DNA from: Atherinomorus stipes
Lineage: Eukaryota > Chordata > Actinopteri > Atheriniformes > Atherinidae
Direction: 5' to 3'
NCBI GenBank assembly: GCA_023101725.1
Contig: JALJCO010001098.1
Span: 806,001 to 870,000, forward strand
DNA length: 64,000 nt
Below are positions 43,807-56,000 of this stretch, piece after piece (positions within the stretch are counted from its first letter, which is position 1; every line of letters starts with the position of its first letter). The notes under the pieces were generated by a model. That model was given only the letters and a program-made list of their open reading frames with translations, was not told the DNA's origin and did no database searches. The position numbers and the translations under genes were made by a program.

Positions 43807-44304
43807 CACAACCGGGCAAAAGTTTGGGATCACTTTTGTATTAAATCCAACAGGGCAGTGATCCCAAACTTGATAAAAAAAGAATAATAAAAAAAAAAAA
43901 TCTAACACCACGATAGTGATTTTGGATTGTTTTTCTACAGAAATATTAAAAACAAAATAAAACAAGCATGATGGGGCTTCTAAGAAGATATTTTGTTGAA
44001 CAACACTTTGAGACAATCACTGCAATCAAGTGATTTCTGTAATGTTCAATAACACTTCTGCACCTGTTGACAGGTATTTTGGTCCACTGTTCATGAACAA
44101 GGTGCTCTAATTTGTCTGGGACATTTTTTTCTTTTTTAATTTTTAATTTCAACCACAACTCAAAAACTATTTCATTTCACAAAATCATAATTTTGTGCTT
44201 TTTTTGTGTTTTTGTTTGTTTCCTTATTTGAATAAATATTGTGAAATAATCAATTTAAGGTAGACTTTCCCATTGAAGTGATCCCGAACTATTGACCGGA
44301 AGTG
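43807..44304 (-). mobile_element. Tc1/mariner-like MITE with different ends but related body, copy D
   Basis: TA-flanked; the left end has GGGCAAAAGTTTGGGATCAC and the right end GTGATCCCGAACTATTGACC. The body at 43946-44158 on the minus strand encodes a 70-codon open frame with the Tc1 transposase C-terminal pattern (LEHLVHEQWTKIPVNRCRSV, later SKCCSTKYL). Upstream transposase domains are gone. Confidence 0.8.
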
Positions 44305-44925
44305 TATATTACTTTTTTTTTTTTTTTTTTTTTATAGAAAACTCAAGAATAAATTAAAGCTGTATTTTTCTGAAATTACATTTGAAAAAAAATGAATTCA
44401 ACCCCCCCCCCAAAAAAAAAACCAATATTTAAATGACAAGTTATAAGACATTCATTACCAAATAACATTTATTTAAAAACCTTTAAATACATTAATAAAA
44501 CAATAAATAAATCACTATAATTCATTTTACGCCCCCCTAAAAAAAACCATAGTGCCGGTGATTACCATTTTCATATATTTTAAATTAAAAGTTTTTACTT
44601 GATTTAATTTGTATTTGTCTGAAAGCATTAAAATATAGAAAAAAATGTAAATGAAGAATTTAAAAAGACTTAACAGTGATGCCAAATGACAAAAGTTTCT
44701 AAAAAAATGATTCAATTCCATTTATATTTGTCTGAAAAACAAATTAATATTTTAAAACTTTAAATAAAATGAGAACAAAAACATAAAATCTTTTAACATT
44801 ATATATAATCTGAAGATAATATTCTCAGTAATTTAAATTAATCCTCAAGTTTTAATCTCTGTAATCATGAGTATCACCTCCAGACATAAACATTTATATT
44901 TAATGATTTATTTTCTGTCGGCTAA

Positions 44926-45113
44926 AGTCTGGCTCGTCTGTCTGGAATCGCGTTAAAGGCGTCGCGTCGCTGTCTGCCGCTGCGGAGCTCCGATGGAGGA
45001 ACATTTCTTAAAAATGCTCCTCAAACTTCAGGTCCTGGATCATCCGGCGGGACAGACTGCCTTCGGCTCCCCCACAGACTGGACCTTTGGCGGCTGCAGT
45101 GTCATCTGAACCG
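44926..45113 (+). promoter_or_regulatory. zbtb22: zbtb22 promoter/first exon with an upstream ORF
   Basis: A CpG-rich segment ends at the donor GAACCG|GTGAGC (45113/45114). An ATG at 44993 opens a 38-codon frame closed by TGA at about 45107, inside the presumed leader. The main ATG is in the next exon, which starts at 46688. Confidence 0.45.
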
Positions 45114-46702
45114 GTGAGCTGGACGTCGACAGCTGCTTCTTTTTGTAGCTGCTGTGTGAGCTAGCTAACAGGCTAACTAACGTCACATCTGTACCCGCTT
45201 TTATAGATGCAGCTGCTTCTCTGACTGCTGTCATCGACCCAACGGCAGCAACGCGAGCCTCATTTCTAATCAGCAGCTTTGCTTTTGTCGCGTGTTGACT
45301 AAAAGTGTCTGCAGCTGTTGTCATGTCCTGTGTATGATGTTAAATGAGTTAATGGACGAGGCTCTGCAGAGATAAAGTGACACTGTTGATCTCAAGTGAA
45401 ATTACCAGCACATGCAGTTAAAATGCAGCCTGTGTAAATCACTGATGTGCATGACATTGAATACAAATCATATGCATGTATTAGGTTGCAGTAAATGTGA
45501 GCAGGTAGCTGTCAGAGGGCCAAAAAGCTGCAAAATAGTCTGATTTCACACAGATCTCCTCCAGGAGAACATCTGTGTTATTAACTGGTCACCTCTGGAT
45601 GTAATCGGTTACTCACCATAAAGGTTTTGGTTTCTTACAGTTTTACATGGACAGAAGTTAAAAAAAAAATCCCCATGCAAAGATTGCAACAATTGGAGAT
45701 TGCAGCTTTTAGACAACTACGTGTCAAATCTGAACTATTTTGTGATGCTCATTTTTGAGAAGTCAGGTGTTTTCAAGTAGTAGTTGCTTCCCTTTTTTAA
45801 TTATTTTGAGAAATTGCAACTGAAAAGAGGAATAGAGGTCAGATTTAGGGCTGGAAAGCATCCAGAGAGAGCTGTTCATGTACATTTGAAAGGCAACGCA
45901 ACACTCATGTTTAGTCCAGAAGACCTTTGCAGGCTCTTGAGCATGACTTTGTTTGCATAATGCAGCCACAAATAAGAACTTTCCTGCATCCTCAGAACAG
46001 AACTGAGCCTCTGAAGTTTGCTAGTGAGTCTGATTGATGAATATAATTGTTAAAAGGGCAGAACTTCATGAAAAGGACACATCTTAGATGTTACTTTATC
46101 TTGAGAACAAGCTGATGATGCAAAGAGACGCATATGCAGGGTCATTAATACATAAACTACCTAATGAAGTGAAAGCTGAAGCTTTGGTCTCTGCTCTCTG
46201 ACCTACTGACCTAAACAGGAGATCAGTGCACTGTAAATTGCATTTTGGCATTTTTGTTGTCCCAATGTATTATTTTATGTCAAATTAACAAGCTTCTGGT
46301 ATGTTATTATTATTATAAATTAAAATTAAAACACATCTGAGACACACAAAAACGTTCCATTCGACTCAGTTAAGGCAGCTCTTTAACTCATATTTTTAAG
46401 TTTAACATTTTTACAATGTGGTGAACTGGAAATGTTTTGCAGGAAGAAAAGCCCTCAAACACATCTGAAAGAAGCCTTTATTTTCACCTTTTTGCAGCAA
46501 AGATTAATGTAGATGCTTTTTAATCTGAAAACATGCTCTGGTTCAGAGGTGTGAGTGGTTTCCTCTCAGCTGGAAGGTAACTTCCCCGTCTTCAGATGCC
46601 AGAGTGTCCGAAGGCGAGCTTCTGCAACCAGGACTGATCTTGAACATGTTCCTTACTTTGGATAAAAGCAGTTTTTCTGTCACCCAGATCCAGTCGCTGG
46701 CC

Positions 46703-49700
46703 ATGGAGGTGGGAAGCAGCAGCAGCAGCAGCAGCTCGGGTGGGTCGGTGGTGCAGGTGAGCTTCCCCAGCGCTCAGATCTCGGTGCTGGACAGCCTGAA
46801 CCGGCAGAGGGAGGACGGCAGGCTCTGCGACTTGTCCATCCACGTCCAGGGACAAGTGTTCAAGGCCCACCGCTGCGTCCTGGCTGCCTCCTCACCCTAC
46901 TTCCATGACCAGGTGCGTGAGCTGGCGTATCACCGTCAGGAAACGGCATCACTATGACAGGATGTGGTATTTACTACTCCTATAAGATACGTGGACGTAG
47001 GGCTGTGCGATATACCCATATGATATGATATTTACATGAGAGAGATATGATATTTACATTAGAGAGATATGATATTTACACATATCGTTATATTAGTTGT
47101 GCTATTTTTTTTGTTTATTTTTTCGAAACTTATCAGGTCCAAAACCCTTTAGTCAGACACAACTTAAATTTAACATTCACTGTAATTTAACAAAAATTGT
47201 TGACATAATACACCATATTTAATAAGAACAAAACTCTCAAAAGGATTTAGTCCACAATAAAAGTATATTTATTTTTGATAATATTCATTAATACTCAATA
47301 ATAACTTTACTCACTTTTGTATATTACAATATAACAAAGGTTTTCACTAAAAATAAATAAATAATAATCCTCATTATCACTATATAATCCTCAAATAATA
47401 ATAATAATCATAAAAATCTCTTTGTAAATCACAATGCACAACATAATACTTAATAACACTCTAATAATGAATCACAATATACATGATACCTGGTCTTTTA
47501 ACTGCACAAATGAATCTGAATGTGGGTATTGACCAGTAAGTTATTCCACTGTGGTGACAGAATCATTATAGTCTAAATAGAGATGCACCCATCTTTTTTT
47601 TTATGATCCAATCTGATACCGATACCCGGGTTGAGCGTATCGGCCGATACCGATGTGATACTACTGTTGAATGAATGAACTGTGTTACCTTGCCATGTGA
47701 GTGAAGGCATGTTAAAAAAAAATTAGCCATGTTAAAAAAAAAGGTAAAGTAACACAGATGTACTTAATATTGATTATTTGCAAATGACAAAATGTACATT
47801 TATTGTGATATTCATAAAAACAAAAATGATTGGATCAGAATGCTGGATCGGCCACATTCATCCAATATCCGATCCGTAAATTTGTAAATATCGAAGCCGA
47901 TAATCGATCTGGGTATCGGATCGGTGCATCTCAAAACCTAAAAATGTTCTTCTAGCAGCATTTGAACCCCCCCACCCCATCCCACTCCAGGTACTCCTGA
48001 AGAACATGTCCACCGTCTCCATCCCGGCGGTGATGGACCCGCTGGCGTTCGAGAGCGTGCTGAGCTGCGCCTACACCGGTCAGCTCCGGATGCTGCGCGA
48101 GGACATCGTCAACTACCTTACGGTGGGCAGCGTCCTGCAGATGTGGCACATCGTGGACAAATGCACGGAGCTGCTGAAGGAGGGCCGAGCTGCAGCGGCG
48201 GGAGGCGGCGGCGGGGGAGGGGCCATGCAGGACGGAGCCGGCGGGAGCGGAGGGTCGGCCAACCCCGGGTGTAGCAGCAGCAACGGTGAGGGGGGCGGCG
48301 CCGGAGCCGGCAGCCAAGGTGGCATCAGCCAGGTTGCAGAGTCCAACGAGCCCCAGAGAGCCCCCCAGCCCCCCAGTCGCCCCTCGGTGAGTGAGAGCCA
48401 GTCCCCCAGCAGCACCAACTACTTCAGCCCCAGAGACGGGAGCAGCTTTGGGGGAGGAGGAGCGGCTGCAGCTGGGGCTTCGGTGGATGGAGGCAGAGCC
48501 AGCAACACCCCCAGCTACTGCACCCCATCTGGAGAGGAGGCCTTCCTTATTGAGGAGGAGGAAGAGGAGGTAGAAGAGGAAGAGGAGGATGTGATGTACC
48601 ACCAAAGAAAGAGGGGAGGAGGAGGAGGAAGCCGGAGGAGGAAGAAAGGGAGCTCAGTGTCAGAGCAGGAGGTCGGCGTCAGCGACAGCTTCGGTGTGTC
48701 GTCCTATCAGGTGAGAGGGATCGCCTGCTTTTATCAAAAGAACATTAATATTTCACTGATGACTAATAACAAACTTATTGTTTACCATAAACAACACGTT
48801 TGTTCGTAAAGGACGGGGAGGACGCGGCGATGCCGCTCCAGAAACGCCCCACCTACAGCCAGCCCAGCATCATGCCCCGCAAACAGTGGGTGGTGGTGAA
48901 AACCGAGCGCACCGAGGACGACGACCTGATCCTGGTGTCTGGGGAGGAGGGGGGAGAGGATGAGGAGGACGAGGACGAGAGGGAGAGAGAGATGGAGCTG
49001 GCACGAGAGAGGGAGAGAGGCAGCTTCAACATCTCTAACGTTAGGAGCCTCTCGGCCGAGCTGGGGGGCCGAGCTGAGAGCAACATGGACCCACAGGTGA
49101 GCTGAAACTTCTCCTGTGAGCTGACGTCACTGCAGCAGCAAAATATCCTGATTAAACAGGTTTTTATTTGCAGAAAATAAGAGAAACTGATGGAAACTGG
49201 TGCTTGTATGACTAGAATGTGACCAGTAGGGGGCGCCAGAGATGCAGCATTTCTGGATCTGCAGACAAATACTACCACTGAAAAGTTTGGGATCCTTTTG
49301 CAGTTAAATCCAATTGGGAAAGTGATCCCAAACTTCTGAGCTGTAGTGTCTGGTCCTCTAGTTAAAAAGTTTTAACTCAAAATTCTTGTTTGCATATACA
49401 GTTATCCTCATATTCCTACCCTCCAATTAAAGAAAAGGCTAAATTCACAATAGTAATTCATATAACAAGAAACTAAAGAAAGTAATAATAAATTAAAAAA
49501 TTCACAAAATTATAATTTAGTGATATAAAATATTGCTTTTCAATTGTAGTGGGAAAAGATCATTTTAAACAAACAAACAAACAAAACTGTCCTAGCCACA
49601 TAAGAGCACCTTTCCATGCACAGTGGACCAAAATACCAACAGGTGTGGAGGGGCTTTTTTTTCCGCTCAATTTCCTACAAATATCGACATTTTTATTTAT

Positions 49701-51667
49701 TTTTAATTTATTTTTTCATACAGTTAAGTCCCACTAAAAATCTGATTGAGGATGCAAAAAGAGGATGCATCAATCATCTTTTTGCAAGTTTTTTTTTTTT
49801 ATTTCAATAGCAAAAATTAGAAATAAAACTGTGATTCCTTTCAAATGACAGTAAATTTTCTATAGTAAGCCAAAGTATTTATAAAAGATTATAAGTTGCC
49901 TTTACTCAAAAGGCAATGAGACAGTTGTGGCTCTAAATGACTTTTATTTAATGGCTCTCTGGATTGTAAAGGTTGCAGGCCGTTGATATAGGATGTCCAC
50001 GAGGGCTGGGACGTCATGTTCAATTTGATTTTGATTCTTTGGGGTTCGATACCTTTATTTGATAGGGACAACATACTGATGAACATCTGCGAGAACAAAT
50101 GTAAGCATGTCGGATTATAGCTGAAAAGCTAATTTACATCCGTAGTCCCCCGGCAGGTAAAAAGATACACAATATAACAATAACACAATAGAACAACAAC
50201 AGTAAGACGATAAGCTATGTATACAATATAGACTAAAAATATAAAGGGAACAAAAGAAAAAAAATACATATATATATATATGTATATATATATACATATA
50301 TATATTCGATTCGATTCAATTCTATATTGATTTTAATGCTTCAATATTGATTCAGTAAGAAGTAGAAACTCTGTTGACAATCTTTAAATAATTATTTTCA
50401 TGCCCATGTGAGCTTATGTGTGTCTCTTTATATTTCTGAGCAATAAAACATCTTAAAATTGAAAAAAAAGTTACCATTTTGTTGTTGTATGGTCTAACGT
50501 GGCCTCCAGACATCCAAAGTAGCTAAATAATGCTCAAAATTAAGCATTTTTATCTTTATAACCTGTTGTAAAGTAGCAAAGTGTTGTGAAGCTGCAAACT
50601 CGGATGTAATGCAGATTTAAGAGGACGTGTGTCCTGTTTGCCTGCAGGTTGACTACTGCCAGTCCTCGGAGGACTACCTGAAGTTTGAAGGCAGTCTGAT
50701 GGAGCAGACTTTAGCTCAGCACCTTCATGACAGTAACGGAGGTCAGAACCAGAACTCCACCCGCGTGTCAGCGCTGCTGGGTCAGGTCCAGTCTGCAGCC
50801 TCGGCCCGAGCTCAGCTCTTCCCCCTGGACATGCAGGGGAACCAAATCCTCCTCTACAGCCAGGCCTCGGGCCTCTCCGTGGACACTGCGGCCCCCCCGC
50901 TGGGAATGGCGGGAGGTGTGATCGGAGGAGGCTCTTTTAAAGGCCCCGGTCTGGAGCACGGGGCCGTCCACCTGCAGGGCGGTCTGGGGGCCGACGGCTC
51001 TGACAGCGGTGGGATCGGAGGAGGAGGGGGGTGCGGGGGCGGCGGCAGCACCGGGGGCTCGGCCAAAGTGTTCATGTGCCACTGTGGGAAAACTTTCACC
51101 CATAAGAGCATGCGGGACCGGCACATCAACATGCACCTGGACCTGCGGCCCTTCCACTGCCCCGTCTGCGCCAAGAAGTTCAAGATGAAGCATCACCTGA
51201 CGGAGCACATGAAGACGCACACGGGCCTGAAGCCGTACGACTGCCACGGCTGCGGCAAGAAGTTCATGTGGCGCGACAGCTTCATGAGGCACCGCTCGCA
51301 CTGCGAGAGACGCAGCGGGGTGGGGGAGAGCGGCGAGGGCGGGGGCAGCAATGATGGAGGGAGGCGAGGAGGAGGCGAGGACGGGCCGGATTTAATATCC
51401 TCCCCTCACCTCCTCCTGTCTGCAGGTGAGGGAGGAGGGACGAGAGGAGCGTCTGCGCCTGCGCCTCATCTCCCTGCTGGTGTTCTGTCTCCGCAGCATG
51501 GCGGCGGCGGAAGCAGCAACGTCGCCGCGGGTCCGCTGCTGGGCGCCGCCTCCCAGAGTCCAGGGCGAGATCAGGGATCCGGGATGTTTGGGGGTCTCGG
51601 GTTGGGCCGAGGTGTGTGTGATGAAGACGTGTGTGAAGTCAGTGCCGATGAAAGCAGCGTGACTTAA
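46703..51667 (+). CDS. zbtb22: ZBTB22, BTB/POZ zinc-finger protein
   Basis: Nuclear BTB-zinc-finger protein of the MHC region, a likely transcriptional regulator (target not known from sequence). Coding exons: 46703-46912, 47991-48710, 48812-49096 and 50648-51667, all phase 0, 744 residues (longer than human). The start ATG lies in an exon with acceptor at 46687. A poly-Ser tract from CAG/AGC repeats precedes the BTB domain, about residues 25-140 (DGRLCDLSIHVQGQVFKAHR, later YLTVGSVLQMWHIVDKCTEL). Gly/Ala/Glu-rich linkers follow. Three fingers at about 549-630: an atypical first finger CHCGKTF with C-x1-C spacing, CPVCAKKFKMKHHLTEHMKTH, and a third ending HRSHC. The tail is Gly-rich and ends in an acidic VCEVSADESSVT. 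A possible 71-nt intron at 51426-51496 was not used. Confidence 0.95.
46998..47570. mobile_element. MITE-like repeat beginning TAGGGCTGTGCGATAT
   Basis: The left end is a common fish MITE terminus; a 27-bp unit (gatatttacatgagagagatat) then repeats about three times at 47028-47090. The right boundary is not clear. It lies in zbtb22 intron 1. Confidence 0.4.
47578..47933. mobile_element. hAT-like MITE (TAGAGATGCACC ends)
   Basis: TAGAGATGCACCCATC at the left and GATCGGTGCATCTCA at the right are inverted copies; the interior has several CCGATACC/GGTATCGG pairs. It ends 57 bp before the zbtb22 exon at 47991. Confidence 0.7.
49223..49237 (+). promoter_or_regulatory. CTCF-like motif in zbtb22 intron 3
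   Basis: CCAGTAGGGGGCGCC is close to the optimal CTCF core. Sequence match only. Confidence 0.5.
49275..49348. mobile_element. Mini Tc1-like hairpin
   Basis: AAGTTTGGGATC..GATCCCAAACTT with CACTG/TAGTG outer ends forms a 74-bp hairpin whose internal part matches the left segment of the element at 43807. Confidence 0.55.
49399..49646 (+). mobile_element. Tc1/mariner-like MITE, truncated copy E
   Basis: The left end CAGTTATCCTCATATTCCTA follows a TA. The body (ACTGTCCTAGCCACATAAGA.., ACAGTGGACCAAAATACC) matches copies A-C, with the transposase remnant on the plus strand. The right half is missing. Confidence 0.65.
50001..50352. mobile_element. MITE interrupted by a LINE/SINE-like segment
   Basis: The flanks GAGGGCTGGGACG..CAATTTGATTTTGATT and ..TTCGATTCGATTCAATTC..TATTGATTTTAATGCTTCAAT face each other. 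Between them, about 50048-50255 contains TTTATTTGATAGGGACAACA..CATCCGTAGTCCCCCGGCAG, a fish dispersed-repeat tail. An AT microsatellite is at 50265-50306. Confidence 0.4.
50265..50306. repeat. AT-rich dinucleotide microsatellite
   Basis: ATACATATATATATATATG followed by further (AT)n with GTATAT/ATACAT interruptions, self-complementary. Confidence 0.8.
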
Positions 51668-51863
51668 AGCTAAAGTTGTGTGCAGCATCTCTCGCCTCTT
51701 TCTGAGCGTTTCCTCTGAACCTGGAAAACGTGGCGTCTTCTTCTGGAGGACTTTCCAGCAGAGCGTCCACTTTGTCGAGGATGGGGGGCGAGACTGGCGT
51801 TGGACACGCACCCTGAAGGAGTGTTTACAGAGAAGTGTTTTCCGACCTGGTAACAGTTACAAT

Positions 51864-53090
51864 AATGGTGCAAATCATATACTTAACTAATGCGCAACAC
51901 ACGATTAACAAATGCATCAATTAATGCAGGATCTGCCATGAATTTTTGTTGCTCATCATGAACTAATTATGGGTGGGAAAAAATATTGATACACTGAAAT
52001 ATCGCAATATTTTTCTGTATATTCCAATATATTGATATTCAAAAATGCGGTATCAGACCTATTTTACGTAACAAAATCTCGCAAGATTCCATCGTTCTGA
52101 TACGAAATCTTGCAGGTTTTTGTGAAATCTCACGAGATTTCCTAACAGAATGATAAAATCCTCCAAGATTTTGTCAGTAAAATAGCTCAATATTGCATTT
52201 TTAATACAATATGATATAGGATATGAAAATATTGCGATATGTCAGTGTATAGATATGTTTTCCCACCCCAAGAACTAATGATCTCAATATGGATTTATGT
52301 GATTACTTCACACTTATTAATAGATCATCAATTGATGAGCATTAATTAATTATTAATTCATGCATTCATCAATATGTCAACAAATTTTTCAGTTTAAACC
52401 AAAATATACTATAATTTATTTTCATATTGTTGATTTTTTTCTTTCTTTTATTTGCAAGACTAACCCAAAAAAAAATCAGAAACTTCATGTTGGTCTATTG
52501 CCATATATCCATTGCAGGTAAATCCCGATCCATTAAGATTTTATCATTATTTAATGATGATTTTAAGATAATTTTGCACCTTCAAGTAAAATCACATCAA
52601 TTTCAATATGAAGTAACAAATAATTCATGGTATGTTACCGTTCCACTATTGTTCCACTATCCACTAACCAAACATATCAGAAATGCAGAAATGCACTCGA
52701 ATCCAAACCGACTGGAAGTTTGTTTTTTTTTTAAATATCAATTTGGTTTACAAAAAATAGCTGCTTCATCTGCTACAGTGAAATGTTTACAAGTTTGCAC
52801 AATTTTATTTTTTAAAAAAGGGAAAAAGTCAACAATATGAAACTAAATTACAGTATGTTTTGGTTTAAACTGAAATATTTGCTGACATATCAATGAATGC
52901 ATGAATTAATGAATTAACAATAAATTTATGTTCATCAACTGAGCTATTAATTGTGAATTAATAACATAAATCCATATTGAGATCATCATTAGTTGATGAT
53001 AACAGCAGGAATTCATGATAAATCCTGCATTAATTAATGAATTAGTTAATTATGTGTTACACATTCGTTAAGTGTGTGATTTTCACTATT
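51864..53090. mobile_element. Foldback element with inverted arms of about 280 bp
   Basis: The left arm (51864-51967 plus about 52271-52445) is the inverted copy of the right arm (about 52810-53090) after removal of a nested MITE. Matching landmarks: AATGGTGCAAATCATATACT against the complement of 53066-53090; AATTAATGCAGGAT against 53019-53036; CAGTTTAAACCAAAATATAC against 52852-52872. The centre (52446-52810) is unique and has no recognised gene; its 137-codon frame is probably chance. It begins about 200 bp after the zbtb22 stop, so it may be within its 3' UTR. Confidence 0.75.
51968..52270. mobile_element. Inner palindromic MITE, solo copy
   Basis: TATGGGTGGGAAAAAATATT at the left and ..ATATGTTTTCCCACCCCA at the right, with the same interior fold (CAAGATTCCATCGTTCTGAT.. 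against ..CCTAACAGAATGATAAAATC..). Same family as 14828-15130 and 56505-56922, here inside only the left arm of the foldback element. Confidence 0.75.
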
Positions 53091-56000
53091 AGATTCATGT
53101 CGACTGGTGTGGTGGGAAGCTTCTTAAACAGTGGCCTCAAAAAACGGACCTGTTGTCTCCGAGTAAGCTATCGTTTAAAATAACTAACATGTTCTCAAAG
53201 TTTATTTTTTATTCGTTTCTGCAGACAAATGTGTGTTTTATGGAGAGGAAACCAAAAATGAGGAGACGTGACTTCACTGTTATCATTGGTGGGAACATTC
53301 GGGAATAATTAGAGTAGAGAGATGATGTTTTAATAACTGTGATTTTCCGCAGTGTTGTGTTGTGACCTGTTGCTGTAGTCGGATAGAAATATACAAATCT
53401 GTTCATTTAAAATGAAAAAAAAGAAGCATTTATGTTTTTAAAGGCACAACCACTAACAATTTTCAAAGCTGCAGGATTCATGACGGTCTTATTGGATTAG
53501 AAGAAAGCTAAAGTGCCAGATTGGGGTTGATTTTAGTTATTTTTGGTCCTCACAGCAGCAGCGATTCATCTTTTCCCATCAGGGTAAAACAGAATTAGCT
53601 ATCACAGTGAATTCCAGCTGTTTATTTTTCTCTCCCAGCCTGTTTCATCCGGTTAGCTGCTGGTCAGAACTTCAGCTTCATGTGAACATAAATCTCTACC
53701 AGACTCTGATAAGCTCACTGCCTTGCTTTGTTTTCAGACAATTTGCACTTTGTGGAGAAAGTTATTATAACTGTAAATATATCAGAGTGTAAGTACAGTT
53801 GGCCACTGATCAGACTTGCAACAAATCCTGCTGCCATCTGGTCTGATTTGAAGTTTTCTCTCTGAGTTTCCCACAATGTTCCAGTTGAGTTCATTTAAGT
53901 GTTACAGAGATCTTCTCGTAGCTGTACAGTCTTCCTCCGAATCGTTCTCTAACTTCCGGGCTGAAAACAGAAGCCTGTTTTCGTAGCTGCTGTAGTAACT
54001 GAAGAGTGCCAAACATTTCATTTTCCTCTTTGTTTGCAGGATTAGAGTTTTTTTTTCCAATAAATGAACATAATTGAGTCAAATATGTTCTGAGCTCTCA
54101 TTGGTGTGTAGTTTTGGAGTTTTCATGTCTTACATTTCATGCAGAAAACATCGTTTACCTCATATGTGGACGCGAAAATCCAAAACTGAAACAGAACAGA
54201 TCGCAGGTGGACGAGGTGATCTGATGAGATTATCTGCAGATTAATTAAATAATACTACCTATAAGAAAAATTGCTGTAACTTAATGTTCTTACCTGGATC
54301 TTAAAGTTTACATTGATATAAAAAGATGTAGCAAATATATCCTTTTTTTTTTTTTTTAAAAGAAATTGATAAAGAATCAACTGGAACAAACAATCTAAAC
54401 AGATTTCAGTGCCTCCCTGTATTAAATCCAATATTAATGATGTAAAACTGAGTTTTTGGATGAGCATGTGTTCTTTTGTATTAAAAATAATGGCAGGAAA
54501 GATTCATGCAGTAGTTTTAGTTTGTGGCACTTTTATCCTGGGGATTTGAAAATTGGGACAAAATTTACCCAAAAGATCCAGAAAATATAGTCAACATTCG
54601 TTTTTAAATTGGATACAAGGTATTAAAAGTGCAGGACAAGTTATCAACAAAATGACGACCATGCTGCTGGAATATCTGCTTGTTTTGGTGGATTATGGAG
54701 GACGGATCAGATGTAACAGATCTGAGGCTGCTGGGATGGAGAATCTCAAATCAGCAGTTTTGACCAGATTTTTTTTAAGGTGACAGTTTAAGTATTTGTT
54801 TCCTACATGTAAATAAATGAAAGAAAATAGAAAATTTGGCTTGTTAAACATCTTTAATATGGATTTTTAAATACAAAAAATACAGTTTTGACACTTTGAT
54901 TGCGGAAATTAATTTTTTTTTTTACTCGTATCTCGGTAGCCTGAGATACAAGTAAAATCTGAACCAGCTGATTTTATTGATAGACTTGTCATTTTTATTT
55001 TGAATGGACTATTTGACGCCAATAAGGAAAGCAAGAAAGTGTAGTCTTCAGTATTTGCAGAACATGCATCAGTTTGCATTTGTCCTGCGCTGCTTTGGGG
55101 ATTTTAAAACCTAAAAACGATCAGAAGTTATTAAAATATTCAGTGAAAGCAGTTTTACTTGGAACCTCACAGAAACTTTACCTCATATGTTAATAGTTTT
55201 CCATCTTGCACAAACACGCTCAGTTCTGTTCTCTGACCTAATTTAAATAAAGTTTATCACCTCTGCTGTGCTTATTCAGTCCCAGTAGAAACATATAAAG
55301 ACCAGATTATTTCTGTGGGCTCTTTGTATCTGTTTTATAGTGAAAAACTCAGTTTTTTGCACTTTTCTGCCTCTTTTTTAAAAATTTCAGCACATTTTTC
55401 TTCTATCAAAAGTGCAGTCACATGCAGTGCATTGCAAAAATGTTTATTTCAATTAATTAGATATCATCCTGTCTCCATACTAAATGCAGAACTACATTTA
55501 ACCATAGCAACAGTATTGACTATAACGTGTAATGTTCACCAATTTCCTGTAAAGCATTGATCCAGAACCCTGGTGGTCAGCTGTCCTGCAGCTTTTACAT
55601 GTTTAAGCTGATTCATACAGCTATTAATCTGAGTCAGGTGCGTTGCAGCAGGGAAACATTGAAGGTCTGCAGGACAGTGGGCCATGGGGATCAGACTCTG
55701 GTAACCTGGCTGTGAAAGATAAAGTATATCCGATTTTTCCAAGTTTAAGCAGCAGATTGTTCGCTGCGAGATGAAGAAGCAACTTTTGTCCTTTTTGTCT
55801 CTAACATGTTCCTCCTTGTGGCCACAGTTGGTACTGATATTAAGTTATAGCTGCAACAAGTGGAGCAGCGTGAATACTGTTTTAGTAGATTTTCTTCCTT
55901 TTTTTTTTTTTTTAAAACATGTTTGGACCAAATCAAACTGTATATAAACATGTTGATGTTTCATTAGAAAATTATTAACAGGTGACCTCTTAAATATTCA

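Noticed and set aside
43946..44158. 70-codon frame as a functional gene
   Set aside because: It is only the tail of a Tc1 transposase without the catalytic domain, inside a MITE.
46604..46702. Upstream start of zbtb22 at 46604
   Set aside because: The frame runs through a probable 3' splice site (CACCCAG at 46687); the ATG at 46703 is the first in the spliced exon.
47952..48605. 217-codon open frame on the minus strand
   Set aside because: Antisense shadow of the GC-rich zbtb22 exon 2; no family resemblance.
50768..51301. 177-codon open frame on the minus strand
   Set aside because: Antisense shadow of the zbtb22 zinc-finger exon.
52427..52840. 137-codon frame in the centre of the foldback element
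   Set aside because: AT-rich composition, no recognised domain, overlaps the inverted arms; probably chance.
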